64,000 nt of DNA from Actinokineospora terrae (lineage in GTDB: Bacteria; Actinomycetota; Actinomycetes; Mycobacteriales; Pseudonocardiaceae): assembly GCF_900111175.1 (NCBI RefSeq), contig NZ_FOGI01000008.1, forward strand, positions 248,001 through 312,000. Direction: 5' to 3'. Shown in pieces: positions 53,056-61,634 of this stretch (positions within the stretch are counted from its first letter, which is position 1; each line of letters begins with the position of its first letter). Position numbers and translations under genes: made by a program. The notes under the pieces are model-generated. The model searched no databases. It worked only from the letters and a program-made list of their open reading frames with translations, and was not told where the DNA came from.

Positions 53056-54326
53056 GACTTCCTCCCGTTCGTCGCATCCGGTCTGTCCACTGCCGAACCC
53101 GGCGAGCTCGTGTCCAACGACTCCCGCAGCGCCACCAGCCGGTCGGTGGCGGTCGCGGCGTGCGCGGCGGGCAGGTCGAGCGCCGGGACCCCGGGGATGC
53201 CCAGGTCGAGCACCCGGCGCGCGGCCAGCCGCAGGTCGGGGTCGGTGACGCCGAGCCTGGCGGCGTCGAGCCACCGGTCGGCGACCGGCGCGCACGCCTC
53301 GACCACGGCGTCCACCGTGGCCCGGTCCCGGGTGAGCGCCACCAGCAGCGCCGCGGGGGCGATCCAGTCGTCGCCGTCCTGGGCGTCGAGGTAGCGGATC
53401 TCCAGGTAGCCGTGCGGTCGGACCGGCGGGAACAGCGTGGACATGTGGTAGTCGAGGTCGTCGACGGTGGGCCGGTGCTCGAGCGCGCCGTCGACCCAGT
53501 CGGCGAAGCTGACCCCCTCCGGGGCGTCCCACTGCCCGTCCGGCCTGCGCACGCACAGCAGCGGCGCGTCGAGGACGTAGTCGGCCCAGGCCCGGGCCGG
53601 GTCGTCGGTGATCGGCACCGGTCGGGACCGGCGCGGGTCGACGCCGAGCACGTGCAGCGTCCGCGCCGACGCCCAGCCGGTCGGTTCGCCCGCCAGGTCG
53701 GGCGAGTTGGCGAACAGTCCGATCAGGACCGGGCCCAGTGAGCTGATGGCCGCCCACCTGGCCGGGGCGTCGGCAGGCAGGCCGACATCGATGCAGACCT
53801 GCAGGCCAGCGCTGGCGCACATCATGGTGATGCCGTGGTCGCCGATCGGGGCGAAGGCGCGTTCCATGGCGGCGTAGCGCGGGGTGTCCAGGACGCGGCG
53901 CGGGGAGCGGTGGGCGTCGAGACCGCGGCGTCCGAGCACGAGACCGGCGCGGTCGAGGAGATCGGCGAGGTAGCGGTGGTCGGCCGTGACGGCGTCGACC
54001 ACGGTGCCGAGGGCGGGGGCCGGGAGCGAGGAGATCTCGACCTGGCCGCCTGGCTCGAGGGTGAGCGGGGACCCGGAGGGCAGCGGGAGCCAGGGGCTGC
54101 CGGGGCTGAGCGTGGTGGGGGCGTGCTGGCCGAGCGCGGCGGCTAGGTGGACGGGGTCGAGTCGCCGCCGAGGGTCGTCGCGGTGGTGCACGACCCACTC
54201 CAGCTCGACGCCCAGCAGACAGGGCGGACCGTGTTTGAAGCAGACCGAGGCGACGTAGGCCTCGGCCTCCACTCTGGCCCGCAACCGACTGCGCTCAGGC
54301 GCGTCGGTCTCGCGCGAAGCGGACAA
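53052..54326 (-). CDS. egtA: Glutamate-cysteine ligase of the ergothioneine cluster
   Basis: 424 residues, apparently from TTG 54326 with AAGGAG about 9 nt upstream. GCS2-like motifs: GPPCLLGVELEWVVHHRDDP, LEPGGQVEISSLPAPAL, MMCASAGLQVCIDVGLPAD and YLEIRYLDAQDGDDWIAP. It makes gamma-glutamylcysteine for EgtB. It is the first gene of the operon, divergent from acnR with 175 nt between. A CGTACGTACG palindrome (54455-54464) lies in that interval. Confidence 0.93.
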   Translation of the reverse strand: MSASRETDAPERSRLRARVEAEAYVASVCFKHGPPCLLGVELEWVVHHRDDPRRRLDPVHLAAALGQHAPTTLSPGSPWLPLPSGSPLTLEPGGQVEISSLPAPALGTVVDAVTADHRYLADLLDRAGLVLGRRGLDAHRSPRRVLDTPRYAAMERAFAPIGDHGITMMCASAGLQVCIDVGLPADAPARWAAISSLGPVLIGLFANSPDLAGEPTGWASARTLHVLGVDPRRSRPVPITDDPARAWADYVLDAPLLCVRRPDGQWDAPEGVSFADWVDGALEHRPTVDDLDYHMSTLFPPVRPHGYLEIRYLDAQDGDDWIAPAALLVALTRDRATVDAVVEACAPVADRWLDAARLGVTDPDLRLAARRVLDLGIPGVPALDLPAAHAATATDRLVALRESLDTSSPGSAVDRPDATNGRKS

Positions 54327-54501
54327 AGGTGATCACTCCTTTCCTTCCCGCTGTGCCGGGAATCGACGCTACACGCGGGCACCGACAGCCGCACGAACCC
54401 GCTGGGCCGATCGGGTAACCGCCGGTGGGCGTGATGTGCGCCGCGTACCCAAAACGTACGTACGGATTGCTTCGACGGGCCCCGGCTGACACGATCGTCG
54501 G

Positions 54502-55101
54502 GTGCCCAGGGTGAGCCAGGACCATCTCGACGCGCGACGGCGCCAGATCCTCGACGGGGCCCGTTCGTGTTTCGCCCGCCACGGGTACGAGGGGGCCACC
54601 GTCCGCAGGTTGGAAGAGGCTACCGGACTGTCCCGAGGAGCCATCTTCCACCATTTCCGCGACAAGGAGTCCCTTTTCCTCGCCCTCGCCGAGGACGACG
54701 TGCTCAGGATGACCGAGGTCGTGGCCGCCCAGGGCCTGGTGCAGGTGATGCGCGAACTGCTCTCGTCCACCCCCTCGGCCAACGGCGAGGCGCTCAACCC
54801 GGCCGACTGGCTCGGCACGAGGCTAGAGGTGTCGCGGCGGCTGCGCACGGACCCGGAGTTCCGGTCCCGCTGGGCGGAACGCTCCGAGCAGCTGACCGTC
54901 GCGACCCGGGAACGCCTGCTGCGCCAGCGCGAGGCGGGCAACCTGCGCGACGACATCGACGTCGAGGTGCTGACCGCGTTCCTGGAACTGGTGCTGGAGG
55001 GCCTGGTGTCCCACCTGGCCATGGGCCTGCCCGCCGACGACATGGACCCGGTGCTCGACCTGGTCGAGGAAACCGTTCGACGGCACCGGCGCGCCACCTA
55101 G
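54502..55101 (+). CDS. acnR: AcnR, TetR-type repressor of aconitase
   Basis: 199 residues from GTG 54502 (GTG 54511 is an alternative). The N-terminus QILDGARSCFARHGYEGATV, then RRLEEATGLSRGAIFHHFRD and KESLFLALAEDD, agrees almost residue for residue with corynebacterial AcnR as I recall it. The C-terminus (VEVLTAFLELVLEGLVSHLA) follows the same family. AcnR represses acn in response to citrate and metal. Its operator is in the acn promoter 9 kb upstream; in corynebacteria and mycobacteria the two genes are neighbours, here egtABCD separates them. Confidence 0.9.
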   Translation: MPRVSQDHLDARRRQILDGARSCFARHGYEGATVRRLEEATGLSRGAIFHHFRDKESLFLALAEDDVLRMTEVVAAQGLVQVMRELLSSTPSANGEALNPADWLGTRLEVSRRLRTDPEFRSRWAERSEQLTVATRERLLRQREAGNLRDDIDVEVLTAFLELVLEGLVSHLAMGLPADDMDPVLDLVEETVRRHRRAT

Positions 55102-55112
55102 ACCATCCCAGG

Positions 55113-56330
55113 GTGACTCTCCCCCACGTGACCACGGACACCGTGGCGACGCCCCGACTCCGCGCGTACGTGGCCGCCGCGTCGTTGGCCAGGGTCGCGG
55201 ACGAGATGGTCGCGGTCGCGGTGGTCCTCTTGGTGTTGGACCGGACCAGCAGCCCGGCGTTGGCCGGGGCCACGGTGACCGCGCACACCCTGCCCTCCAT
55301 TGTGTCCGGTCCCGTCCTCGGCGCCTGGCTCGACCGTGTCCCCTACCGGCGGGCGGTGCTGAGCGCGGGCGGCGTTCTGTTGGCGCTGACCTGCGCGGGT
55401 TTGGTGCTCACCGTGGGCAGGGTTCCCGTGGTGCCGTTCGTGCTCGCGGCGCTCACCGGGCTGGCGTTGCCGTTGACCAGTGGCGGTTACTCCAGCCTGG
55501 TCCCCAAGTTGGTCCCGGCGGAACGGTTGCCCAGGGCTAACGCGCTGGACGCGGCTACCTTCAACATCGGCGCGATCGCCGGTCCGGCGCTGGCCGGGAC
55601 GGTGGCGGCGGTAGCGAATCCGGCGGCGGCGGTGTGGCTGATCGCGGTGTTGGCGCTGTCTGGCTCTGTGTGCACGTTGTTTCTACCGCCGGTGACGGGT
55701 GTATCCGATGACCACCACACCTCACTGCTGCGGACAGTCCGAGCGGGACTGACCCACCTGGTCCATACCCCTGCGCTGCGCGGAGCGACGCTCACGACCG
55801 TCATTGGCTACGGGTCGGTTGGTGTGCTCGCGACAGCGCTACCGCTGCGGATGCAGGAGTTGGGCCAAGACCGCGCGGCCGCAGGTTACGTGTGGACCGC
55901 GATGGAGATCGGGTGTCTCGTTGCCGTGGTTGTTCTCGGTAGGTTCATCGCCGGTCCACATCCGCAGGTGACGGTAGTCGTCAGCACGGCCGCGTTCGGC
56001 GCCCTGATGTTGTGCTGGCCGATCGTGGACAGTGTCACCTGGACGCTCGCCTTCGCCGTCGCCGCAGGCCTGGCGGAAGGGCTGGCGCTGCCCGCGATCA
56101 TGGCGACCCGGCAGCGGCACACCCCGAGCGCGCTGCTGGCGCAGGTGTCCACCACGGGCGCCAGCCTCAAGATCGGCACCTTCTCGCTCGGCGCCGCGGC
56201 GGGCGGGTGGCTGGTGCCCGCGGCCGGTCCGGCGACGGCGATCACCGTCACGGCGGGCCTGCAACTGCTCGCGGCCGCGCTGGGCGTGCTCGCCGGGGTG
56301 CGTCGGGCGCGACCGGCGGGAGTTTGCTGA
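55113..56330 (+). CDS. MFS transporter
   Basis: 405 residues from GTG 55113 (GTG 55128 also fits). Twelve hydrophobic helices are visible; the loop GPVLGAWLDRVPYRRAVLSA is the conserved MFS loop 2-3 (G.l.DR..rR). It is nearest to the enterobactin-exporter/macrolide-efflux type. It lies 11 nt after acnR and may be co-transcribed with it. The substrate is unknown. Confidence 0.8.
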   Translation: MTLPHVTTDTVATPRLRAYVAAASLARVADEMVAVAVVLLVLDRTSSPALAGATVTAHTLPSIVSGPVLGAWLDRVPYRRAVLSAGGVLLALTCAGLVLTVGRVPVVPFVLAALTGLALPLTSGGYSSLVPKLVPAERLPRANALDAATFNIGAIAGPALAGTVAAVANPAAAVWLIAVLALSGSVCTLFLPPVTGVSDDHHTSLLRTVRAGLTHLVHTPALRGATLTTVIGYGSVGVLATALPLRMQELGQDRAAAGYVWTAMEIGCLVAVVVLGRFIAGPHPQVTVVVSTAAFGALMLCWPIVDSVTWTLAFAVAAGLAEGLALPAIMATRQRHTPSALLAQVSTTGASLKIGTFSLGAAAGGWLVPAAGPATAITVTAGLQLLAAALGVLAGVRRARPAGVC

Positions 56331-56340
56331 ACTGGGACCC

Positions 56341-56913
56341 ATGCAGCCGCACGTCGCACATGACCGGGCCAGGGACGTGTTCGACCGGGCCGTCCACCAG
56401 GTCGAGGACTGGTCCGCGCCGACCCCCTGCGCCGACTGGTCGACCAAGGACCTGGTGAACCACCTGGTGTCCGAGCAGCTCTGGGTGCCGCACCTGGTGT
56501 CCGGCGAGACCATCGAGCAGGTCGGCGACCGCTACGACGGTGACCTGCTCGGCGAGGACCCGGTCGCGGCGTGGACCGCGGCGTCCGCCGCTTCCCGCCA
56601 GGCGTGGGACGGGGTGCCGGACGACCGGGAAGTCCACCTGGGCAGCGGACCCGCGCCCGCGCTGGAGTACCGCCGGCAGATGATCCTCGACCTGGCCGTG
56701 CACGGCTGGGACCTGGCGACCGCCACCGGGCACGTCGCGCTGATCGGCGACGACCTCGCCTCGGCGCTGCTCGCGGAGTTCACCGACCAGGTCGACCAGT
56801 GGCGCGACGCGGGCATCTTCGGCGCGCCGGTGCCGGTCCCCGACACCGCGGACCCGCCCACCCGGCTGGTCGCGCTGCTCGGTCGGGACCCCGGGTGGCA
56901 CCCGTCGGGCTGA
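56341..56913 (+). CDS. TIGR03086-type DinB/maleylpyruvate-isomerase-like protein
   Basis: 190 residues from ATG 56341 (MQPHVAHDRARDVFDRAVHQ). WSAPTPCADWSTKDLVNHLV is the hallmark of the TIGR03086/MDMPI N-terminal four-helix bundle, and LDLAVHGWDLATATG supplies the second histidine of the metal triad. Members are thought to be mycothiol-dependent transferases or isomerases. It follows the MFS gene by 10 nt. Confidence 0.85.
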   Translation: MQPHVAHDRARDVFDRAVHQVEDWSAPTPCADWSTKDLVNHLVSEQLWVPHLVSGETIEQVGDRYDGDLLGEDPVAAWTAASAASRQAWDGVPDDREVHLGSGPAPALEYRRQMILDLAVHGWDLATATGHVALIGDDLASALLAEFTDQVDQWRDAGIFGAPVPVPDTADPPTRLVALLGRDPGWHPSG

Positions 56914-56965
56914 TCGCCGCGTGTCGCACGCGACTCCACCCGCGCGTTCGGGGGTCGGATCGCTC

Positions 56966-56971
56966 TACACT
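56966..56971 (+). promoter_or_regulatory. Possible -10 box of the CNNM operon
   Basis: TACACT in the interval after the DinB-type gene; no clear -35 hexamer. It would place the transcription start near 56978, 35 nt before the possible leader peptide. Confidence 0.35.
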
Positions 56972-57012
56972 GGGCCGGTTCGTCAGAACAGACCCGAGGA
57001 GTGCGGCTTCCC

Positions 57013-57111
57013 GTGCGCAAGGCGCAGAAGAAGAGGCCGGGCCGCAGTAGCGGGCCGGGAGAGAGTCCCGGCGGCCATATCGGCCCGGATCCCGAGCGGG
57101 GTGCTCGGTGA
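57013..57111 (+). CDS. Possible 32-residue leader peptide of the CNNM/CorC genes
   Basis: From GTG 57013 the frame reads VRKAQKKRPGRSSGPGESPG and ends in HIGPDPERGAR. Its TGA (57109-57111) overlaps the GTG start of the transporter-like gene, the same GTGA coupling used throughout the window. GAGGAG lies 11 nt upstream. It is strongly basic at first and Pro/Gly/Glu-rich later. It could couple translation to the downstream gene or simply be chance. Confidence 0.35.
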   Translation: MRKAQKKRPGRSSGPGESPGGHIGPDPERGAR

Positions 57112-58430
57112 CCGGTTTCCTGCTCAGCGCCCTCGGCCTGCTGGCGGTCTGCGCGCTGACCGCGGGCACGGCGCTGTTCGTCGCGGCCGAGTTCTCCCTG
57201 ACCACGCTCGAGCGCAGCCAGGTCGACCACCACGCCGAGCACGTCGGTGACCGGCGCGCGCTGGCCATCAAGCGCGCGCACCGGTCGCTGTCGTTCCAGC
57301 TGTCGGCCGCGCAGCTGGGCATCACCATCACCACCCTGATCACCGGCTACATCGCCGAACCGGCGCTGGCCGCGCTGGTCGAGCCGCTGCTGGCGCTGAC
57401 CGGGATGGGCGAGACCGCGGTCGACGCCGTGGGGCTGGTGATCGCGCTGCTGGTTGCCACGTCGCTATCGATGGTGTTCGGCGAGCTGGTGCCCAAGAAC
57501 CTGGCCATCGCCCGGCCGCTGCCCACCGCGCGGGCGGTCGCGGGCGCCCAGGCGGTGTTCGCCTCCGTGTTCCGCTGGCTGATCAACGCGCTCAACGGGT
57601 CGGCCAACTGGATCGTGCGCGGCATGGGCGTCGAGCCTCAGGAGGAGCTGCGCTCGGCCAGGTCCCCGCAGGAGCTGGGTGGTCTGGTCCGCTCCAGCGC
57701 GGCGGCTGGCGCGATCGACACCGGCACCGCGACGCTGCTGAGCCGCTCGCTGCGCTTCGGCGACCGCACCGCCGACGAGCTGATGACGCCGCGGGTGCGG
57801 GTGCAGGCCCTGCGCTCCGACGCGACCGTGGTCGACCTGATCGACCTGGCCCGCAGCAGCGGGTTCTCCCGGTTCCCGGTGCACGGCGGCGACCTCGACG
57901 ACGTGCACGGCGTCGTGCACGTCAAGCAGGTGTTCGGCGTGCCGCGCGAGCAGCGCGCGGGCACCAGGGTCGCCACGCTGGCGCGGCCGGTGCCGACCGT
58001 GCCGGAGACCCTCGGCGGCGACGTGCTGCTCGACCGGCTGCGCGGCTCGGGGTTGCAGGTGGCGCTGGTGGTCGACGAGTACGGCGGCACGGCCGGGCTG
58101 GTCACCCTGGAGGACCTGATCGAGGAGATCGTCGGCGACGTGCGCGACGAGCACGACCGGGGCGAGGTGAACCCGGTGCGCCCGCTCGGCCGCGACAGCT
58201 GGCTGGTGTCCGGGCTGCTGCGCGACCACGAGCTGGCGGAGGCGACCGGGTTCCGGATGCCCGACGGCGAGTACGAGACGGTCGCCGGGCTGGTACTGGC
58301 GAACCTGGGCCGCATCCCCGAGGTCAACGACGAGATCCGGGTCGACGGCTGGCGGATCACGGTGCTGCGGATGGACCGGCACCGGGTCGCCGAGCTGCGC
58401 GTGGCGCGGCTGCCGGGGGTGAGCACGTGA
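57108..58430 (+). CDS. CNNM/CorC-family membrane protein (DUF21-CBS-CorC_HlyC)
   Basis: 440 residues. The DUF21 transmembrane domain comes first (LFVAAEFSLTTLERSQVDHH, MVFGELVPKNLAIARPLPTA), then two CBS motifs (ELMTPRVRVQALRSDATVVD, ALVVDEYGGTAGLVTLEDLI) and a CorC_HlyC domain ending near WRITVLRMDRHRVAELRV. Family members transport or sense Mg2+ (or Co2+). It is coupled by GTGA to the following paralogue. Confidence 0.88.
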   Translation: MTGFLLSALGLLAVCALTAGTALFVAAEFSLTTLERSQVDHHAEHVGDRRALAIKRAHRSLSFQLSAAQLGITITTLITGYIAEPALAALVEPLLALTGMGETAVDAVGLVIALLVATSLSMVFGELVPKNLAIARPLPTARAVAGAQAVFASVFRWLINALNGSANWIVRGMGVEPQEELRSARSPQELGGLVRSSAAAGAIDTGTATLLSRSLRFGDRTADELMTPRVRVQALRSDATVVDLIDLARSSGFSRFPVHGGDLDDVHGVVHVKQVFGVPREQRAGTRVATLARPVPTVPETLGGDVLLDRLRGSGLQVALVVDEYGGTAGLVTLEDLIEEIVGDVRDEHDRGEVNPVRPLGRDSWLVSGLLRDHELAEATGFRMPDGEYETVAGLVLANLGRIPEVNDEIRVDGWRITVLRMDRHRVAELRVARLPGVST

Positions 58431-59476
58431 GCGACGTGCTGGCCCTGGGCGCCACCGCGCTGCTGCTGCTGGGCAACGCGTTCTTCGTCGGCGCCGAGTT
58501 CGCGATCATCACCGCGCGCCGGGACCGGCTGGAGGCGCTGGCCAGGGAGGGCGACACGCGGGCGGCGCTGGCGGTCGAGGCGGGCAGGCAGCTGCCGTTG
58601 CTGATCGCGGGGGCGCAGCTGGGGGTGACGGTGTGCTCGCTGGGGTTGGGCGCGCTCGCCGAACCCGCCATCGCGCACCTGCTGGAGGGCCCGTTCGGCG
58701 CGCTCGGGCTGCCGGAGGCGGTCGTGCACGGGGTGGCGTTCGCGTTGGCGCTCGGCGTCGTGGTCACACTGCACACGGTGCTCGGCGAGATGGTCCCCAA
58801 GAACCTGGCCATCGCCGGGCCGGAGCGGGCCGCGACCACGCTGGTTCCGGTGCACCTGGCGTTCTGCAAGCTGGTCCGGCCGCTGCTGGGCATGTTCACC
58901 CGGATCTCCACCGCGGTGCTGCGCCGGTTCGGGGTCGAGCCGCGCGAGGAGCTGGAGAACTCCTACACCTCCGACGAGCTGGCCACCCTGATCGCCGAGT
59001 CCCGCCGCGAGGGCCTGCTCGACGACTCCGAGCACCGGCGGCTGACCAACACGCTGTCCTCGGCCGGGCGCACGGTCGCCGAGGTGCTGGTACCGCTGGA
59101 GAAGCTCAAGACGGTGCCGCACCCGCCCACGGTCGGCGCGGTGGCCGACGCGGTCGCCGAGACGGGCTTCTCCCGCTTCCCGGTCCGCATGCCCGATGGC
59201 ACCCTCAACGGCTACGTCCACGTCAAGGACGTCCTGGACCAGGTCGACTCCGACCCGGCGACCAGGGTGGCCTGGTCCAGGGTGCGCGGCCTGCCGGAAC
59301 TGCCAGCCGACTCCCGGCTCGACGAGGCGCTCGCCGCGCTGCGGCGCACCCAGAGCCACCTGGCCAAGGCCGTGTCGGCCGACCGCGAGGTGCTGGGCGT
59401 GGTGGCGCTGGAGGACCTGGTGGAGGAGTACGTTGGCACGGTGCGCGACGGGACACACATCGGTGACACCACCTGA
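58427..59476 (+). CDS. CNNM/CorC-family membrane protein without CorC_HlyC domain
   Basis: 349 residues. DUF21 comes first (NAFFVGAEFAIITARRDRLE, GEMVPKNLAIAGPERAATTL), then a CBS pair (AEVLVPLEKLKTVPHPPTVG, VLGVVALEDLVEEYVG), and the chain then stops. The C-terminal regulatory domain of the upstream paralogue is missing. The two genes overlap by four bases and probably form a heteromer. Confidence 0.88.
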   Translation: MSDVLALGATALLLLGNAFFVGAEFAIITARRDRLEALAREGDTRAALAVEAGRQLPLLIAGAQLGVTVCSLGLGALAEPAIAHLLEGPFGALGLPEAVVHGVAFALALGVVVTLHTVLGEMVPKNLAIAGPERAATTLVPVHLAFCKLVRPLLGMFTRISTAVLRRFGVEPREELENSYTSDELATLIAESRREGLLDDSEHRRLTNTLSSAGRTVAEVLVPLEKLKTVPHPPTVGAVADAVAETGFSRFPVRMPDGTLNGYVHVKDVLDQVDSDPATRVAWSRVRGLPELPADSRLDEALAALRRTQSHLAKAVSADREVLGVVALEDLVEEYVGTVRDGTHIGDTT

Positions 59477-60368
59477 GACCGTGCTGCCCGAGCCGACCTG
59501 GCACGACCTGCGCGACGCCCACGTGGCCCGAGCCCGCCGCTGGACCGACCCGCACCAGGAACGCAGGCAGCGCAAGGAGAAGCACCCGGTCCTGGACTTC
59601 CTGTTCACCTACTACTCGCACCGCCCGGCCCACCTCGAACGCTGGCACCCCGGCCCCGGAGTCGTGCTGGAAGGCGCTTCGGCCGAGGAGTACCTGCGCT
59701 GGTCCGCCTACCGCTCGACACCGGACGGCGTGACCCTCGGCCCACTCTCCCCCGGCCGCGTGGCCACCGCCTCGTTCATCCTGGACCTGTTGTCCGCCAC
59801 AGCATCCCGCCCACCACGCCTGGGCTGCTTCGGCCTGCACGAGTGGGCCATGGTGTACCGAACCCCCGACATCCGCCACGCCGCCTGGCCATTGCGCCTG
59901 GGACCCTCGGGAACCGACGAGGTGGTGGAATCCTCGACCATCAAGTGCAGCCACTTCGACGCTTTCCGCTTCTTCACCCCACCAGCCCGGCCTTTGAACA
60001 CACTGGAGCCGAGCCGGGAGGGACAGGTGGCGCTGGAGCAGCCGGGGTGCTTGCACGCGAACATGGACCTGTTCAAGTGGGCTTACAAGCTGGACCCGCA
60101 TACGCCGTCGTCGCTGGTGATGGACTGCTTCGAGTTGGCGGTCGATGTGCGGACGCTGGATATGCGCGCTAGCCCTTATGACTTGTCCGCGCTGGGGTAT
60201 GAGCCGGTGCGGATCGAGACGGAGCGGGGGCGGGCGGAGTATGTGCGGGCGCAGTCGGCTTTTGCCGAACGGGCGGGGGTGTTGCGGGCTCGGTTGATTG
60301 GATTGTGCGGGGGGTTGTTGAGTGCGGTTGGCGGTGGAGGCGCTTCGGGTGATGGCACTTCGGGGTGA
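59463..60368 (+). CDS. Conserved actinobacterial protein, sometimes labelled 3-methyladenine DNA glycosylase
   Basis: 301 residues from GTG 59463, overlapping the previous gene by 14 nt. KHPVLDFLFTYYSHRPAHLE, RWHPGPGVVLEG, CFGLHEWAMVYR and HANMDLFKWAYKL are distinctive and highly conserved in my memory of actinobacterial orthologues. The glycosylase label is an old automatic annotation and no helix-hairpin-helix is visible, so I treat the function as unknown. The C-terminus degenerates into Gly-rich sequence next to the insertion sequence. Confidence 0.65.
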   Translation: MTPPETVLPEPTWHDLRDAHVARARRWTDPHQERRQRKEKHPVLDFLFTYYSHRPAHLERWHPGPGVVLEGASAEEYLRWSAYRSTPDGVTLGPLSPGRVATASFILDLLSATASRPPRLGCFGLHEWAMVYRTPDIRHAAWPLRLGPSGTDEVVESSTIKCSHFDAFRFFTPPARPLNTLEPSREGQVALEQPGCLHANMDLFKWAYKLDPHTPSSLVMDCFELAVDVRTLDMRASPYDLSALGYEPVRIETERGRAEYVRAQSAFAERAGVLRARLIGLCGGLLSAVGGGGASGDGTSG

Positions 60369-60449
60369 TGGCTCGGGGTTGATCTTGTGGGTTGTCCACA
60401 GGGGGTTGGCTTGCTCTGACCGGTTTGTCGGTGCTGCTCGGTAGGCTGT

Positions 60450-61328
60450 GAGGGTTATTCAGGCCTGACGGTAGAACTGTAGGCCGAGTACGGCGGTGAT
60501 GGTTGTGGCGAAGGTGGTGAAGGGTCTCCGGTAGTCGGTGTGGAGTATGCGCCAGGTTGTGAGGTTGGCGATGGCGTGTTCGACACGGACGCGGATCGCG
60601 TTGTGTTCGTAGTTGAAGTTGCGCTCCCATCTCGTCAACTCGCGGCGGGCGGGTTCGCGGATCGGGGTGAGGATCCCCATGCCGACATAGGCCTTGTCGC
60701 CCATCCAATGGGATACGTCTTTGTCGAGGACGCCCGACTCGGTCAGGCAACGAGTGTCATGCCAATTGCCGGGTAACGGGTCCGATACCCATGCCAACCG
60801 GCCGTCGAGTGTGCAGGCGACCTGGACGTTGAGTCCGGTCGTGCGGTGTTTGCCCGAGTACAGGGTCTTCTCCCGCGACACCCAGGACCAGCACGGCAAC
60901 AACGTACCGTCCACGATGTAGCTCGACCGGGAGTCCAGTTCGTCGGCGGTGGGCACGCACTCGGAGAGCAACCCGGCCAACACCGGTGTCACCGCGGTGA
61001 TCGCCCGACTGATCGTCGACTGCGACACCCCGAACGTCTCAGCCAACTCCACCTGGACCCGGTTCCGCCGCAGATACGTCAACGTCACCACCACCGAGGT
61101 GAACAACCCCAGACTCGGCGGCCATCGCCGATCCGCATTGACTGTTCCCTGGTGAATGGCCGCGCAGAGATCGGTCACCTGATCCCGGCGAAGGCCGGTG
61201 GTATGATACATGTCGGCGGTCCGTTTGTGTGAGAGTTTTGGCGTGGTAACCGAATTCTCTCAAACGGGCCGCCGCCCTATGATCGGGGGTCATATAGGGC
61301 TCGACAGGCGATTCTCTGAATAACCCTC
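60450..61328. mobile_element. Insertion sequence, IS5-like, 879 bp, intact
   Basis: It is bounded by perfect 13-bp inverted repeats, GAGGGTTATTCAG (60450-60462) and CTGAATAACCCTC (61316-61328), and flanked by the direct repeat TGT (60447-60449 and 61329-61331). It holds one transposase gene. Removing the IS and one TGT restores a dispersed repeat that is intact at 8845-8887, which confirms the borders. Confidence 0.88.
60459..61211 (-). CDS. DDE transposase (DDE_Tnp_4/IS5-like)
   Basis: 250 residues. An N-terminal HTH (AETFGVSQSTISRAITAV) precedes a DDE core: YIVDGTLLPCWSW, HWMGDKAYVGMG and RVRVEHAIANLTTWRIL supply Asp, Asp and Glu. No frameshift or stop is seen, so it should be active. The stop codon falls inside the left inverted repeat. 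It is transcribed inward, on the strand opposite to the upstream gene. Confidence 0.9.
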   Translation of the reverse strand: MYHTTGLRRDQVTDLCAAIHQGTVNADRRWPPSLGLFTSVVVTLTYLRRNRVQVELAETFGVSQSTISRAITAVTPVLAGLLSECVPTADELDSRSSYIVDGTLLPCWSWVSREKTLYSGKHRTTGLNVQVACTLDGRLAWVSDPLPGNWHDTRCLTESGVLDKDVSHWMGDKAYVGMGILTPIREPARRELTRWERNFNYEHNAIRVRVEHAIANLTTWRILHTDYRRPFTTFATTITAVLGLQFYRQA

Positions 61329-61453
61329 TGTATATCGGGGGCTGCTTTGGGCGGTTTGATCTTGAGCTGGGGGTAGGTGGCTCTCGGTCTCGCCTGCGGC
61401 GTCGACGGAACCGCCTCGCCTGCGGCATTGGCCCGGGCGCGAGTTTCGAGCTT

Positions 61454-61600
61454 TGCTCGATGGGGCGAACTTGTTTTGCGCGGGGCCCCGACAGCACCCG
61501 TGGCAGGACCGCAAAGCAGGGGCCGAAGAGCATGGCCCTGTCCGCGAACGACGCTACGGGCACTGCTCCCCCACACAAAACAAGTCCGCCCCATCGAGCC
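61454..61600 (-). ncRNA. Structured repeat element, copy B
   Basis: Same 147-nt length and 32-nt arms (61454-61485, 61569-61600) as copy A at 49171-49317. Compared with A, arm position 19 is a U-A pair instead of U-G and position 26 is U-G instead of U-A, both pairing-neutral on the minus strand only. A terminal G-A mismatch is new. It lies 192 nt past the stop of the minus-strand acetyltransferase gene. Confidence 0.55.
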
Positions 61601-61634
61601 GGCTTGGCACCAGCGACTCCGAGGAGCGTGGTTC

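Noticed and set aside
53056..54198. N-terminal extension of EgtB through the egtA region
   Set aside because: The extension is an egtA shadow. The GTG at 53055 overlapping the egtA stop gives an EgtB of normal length.
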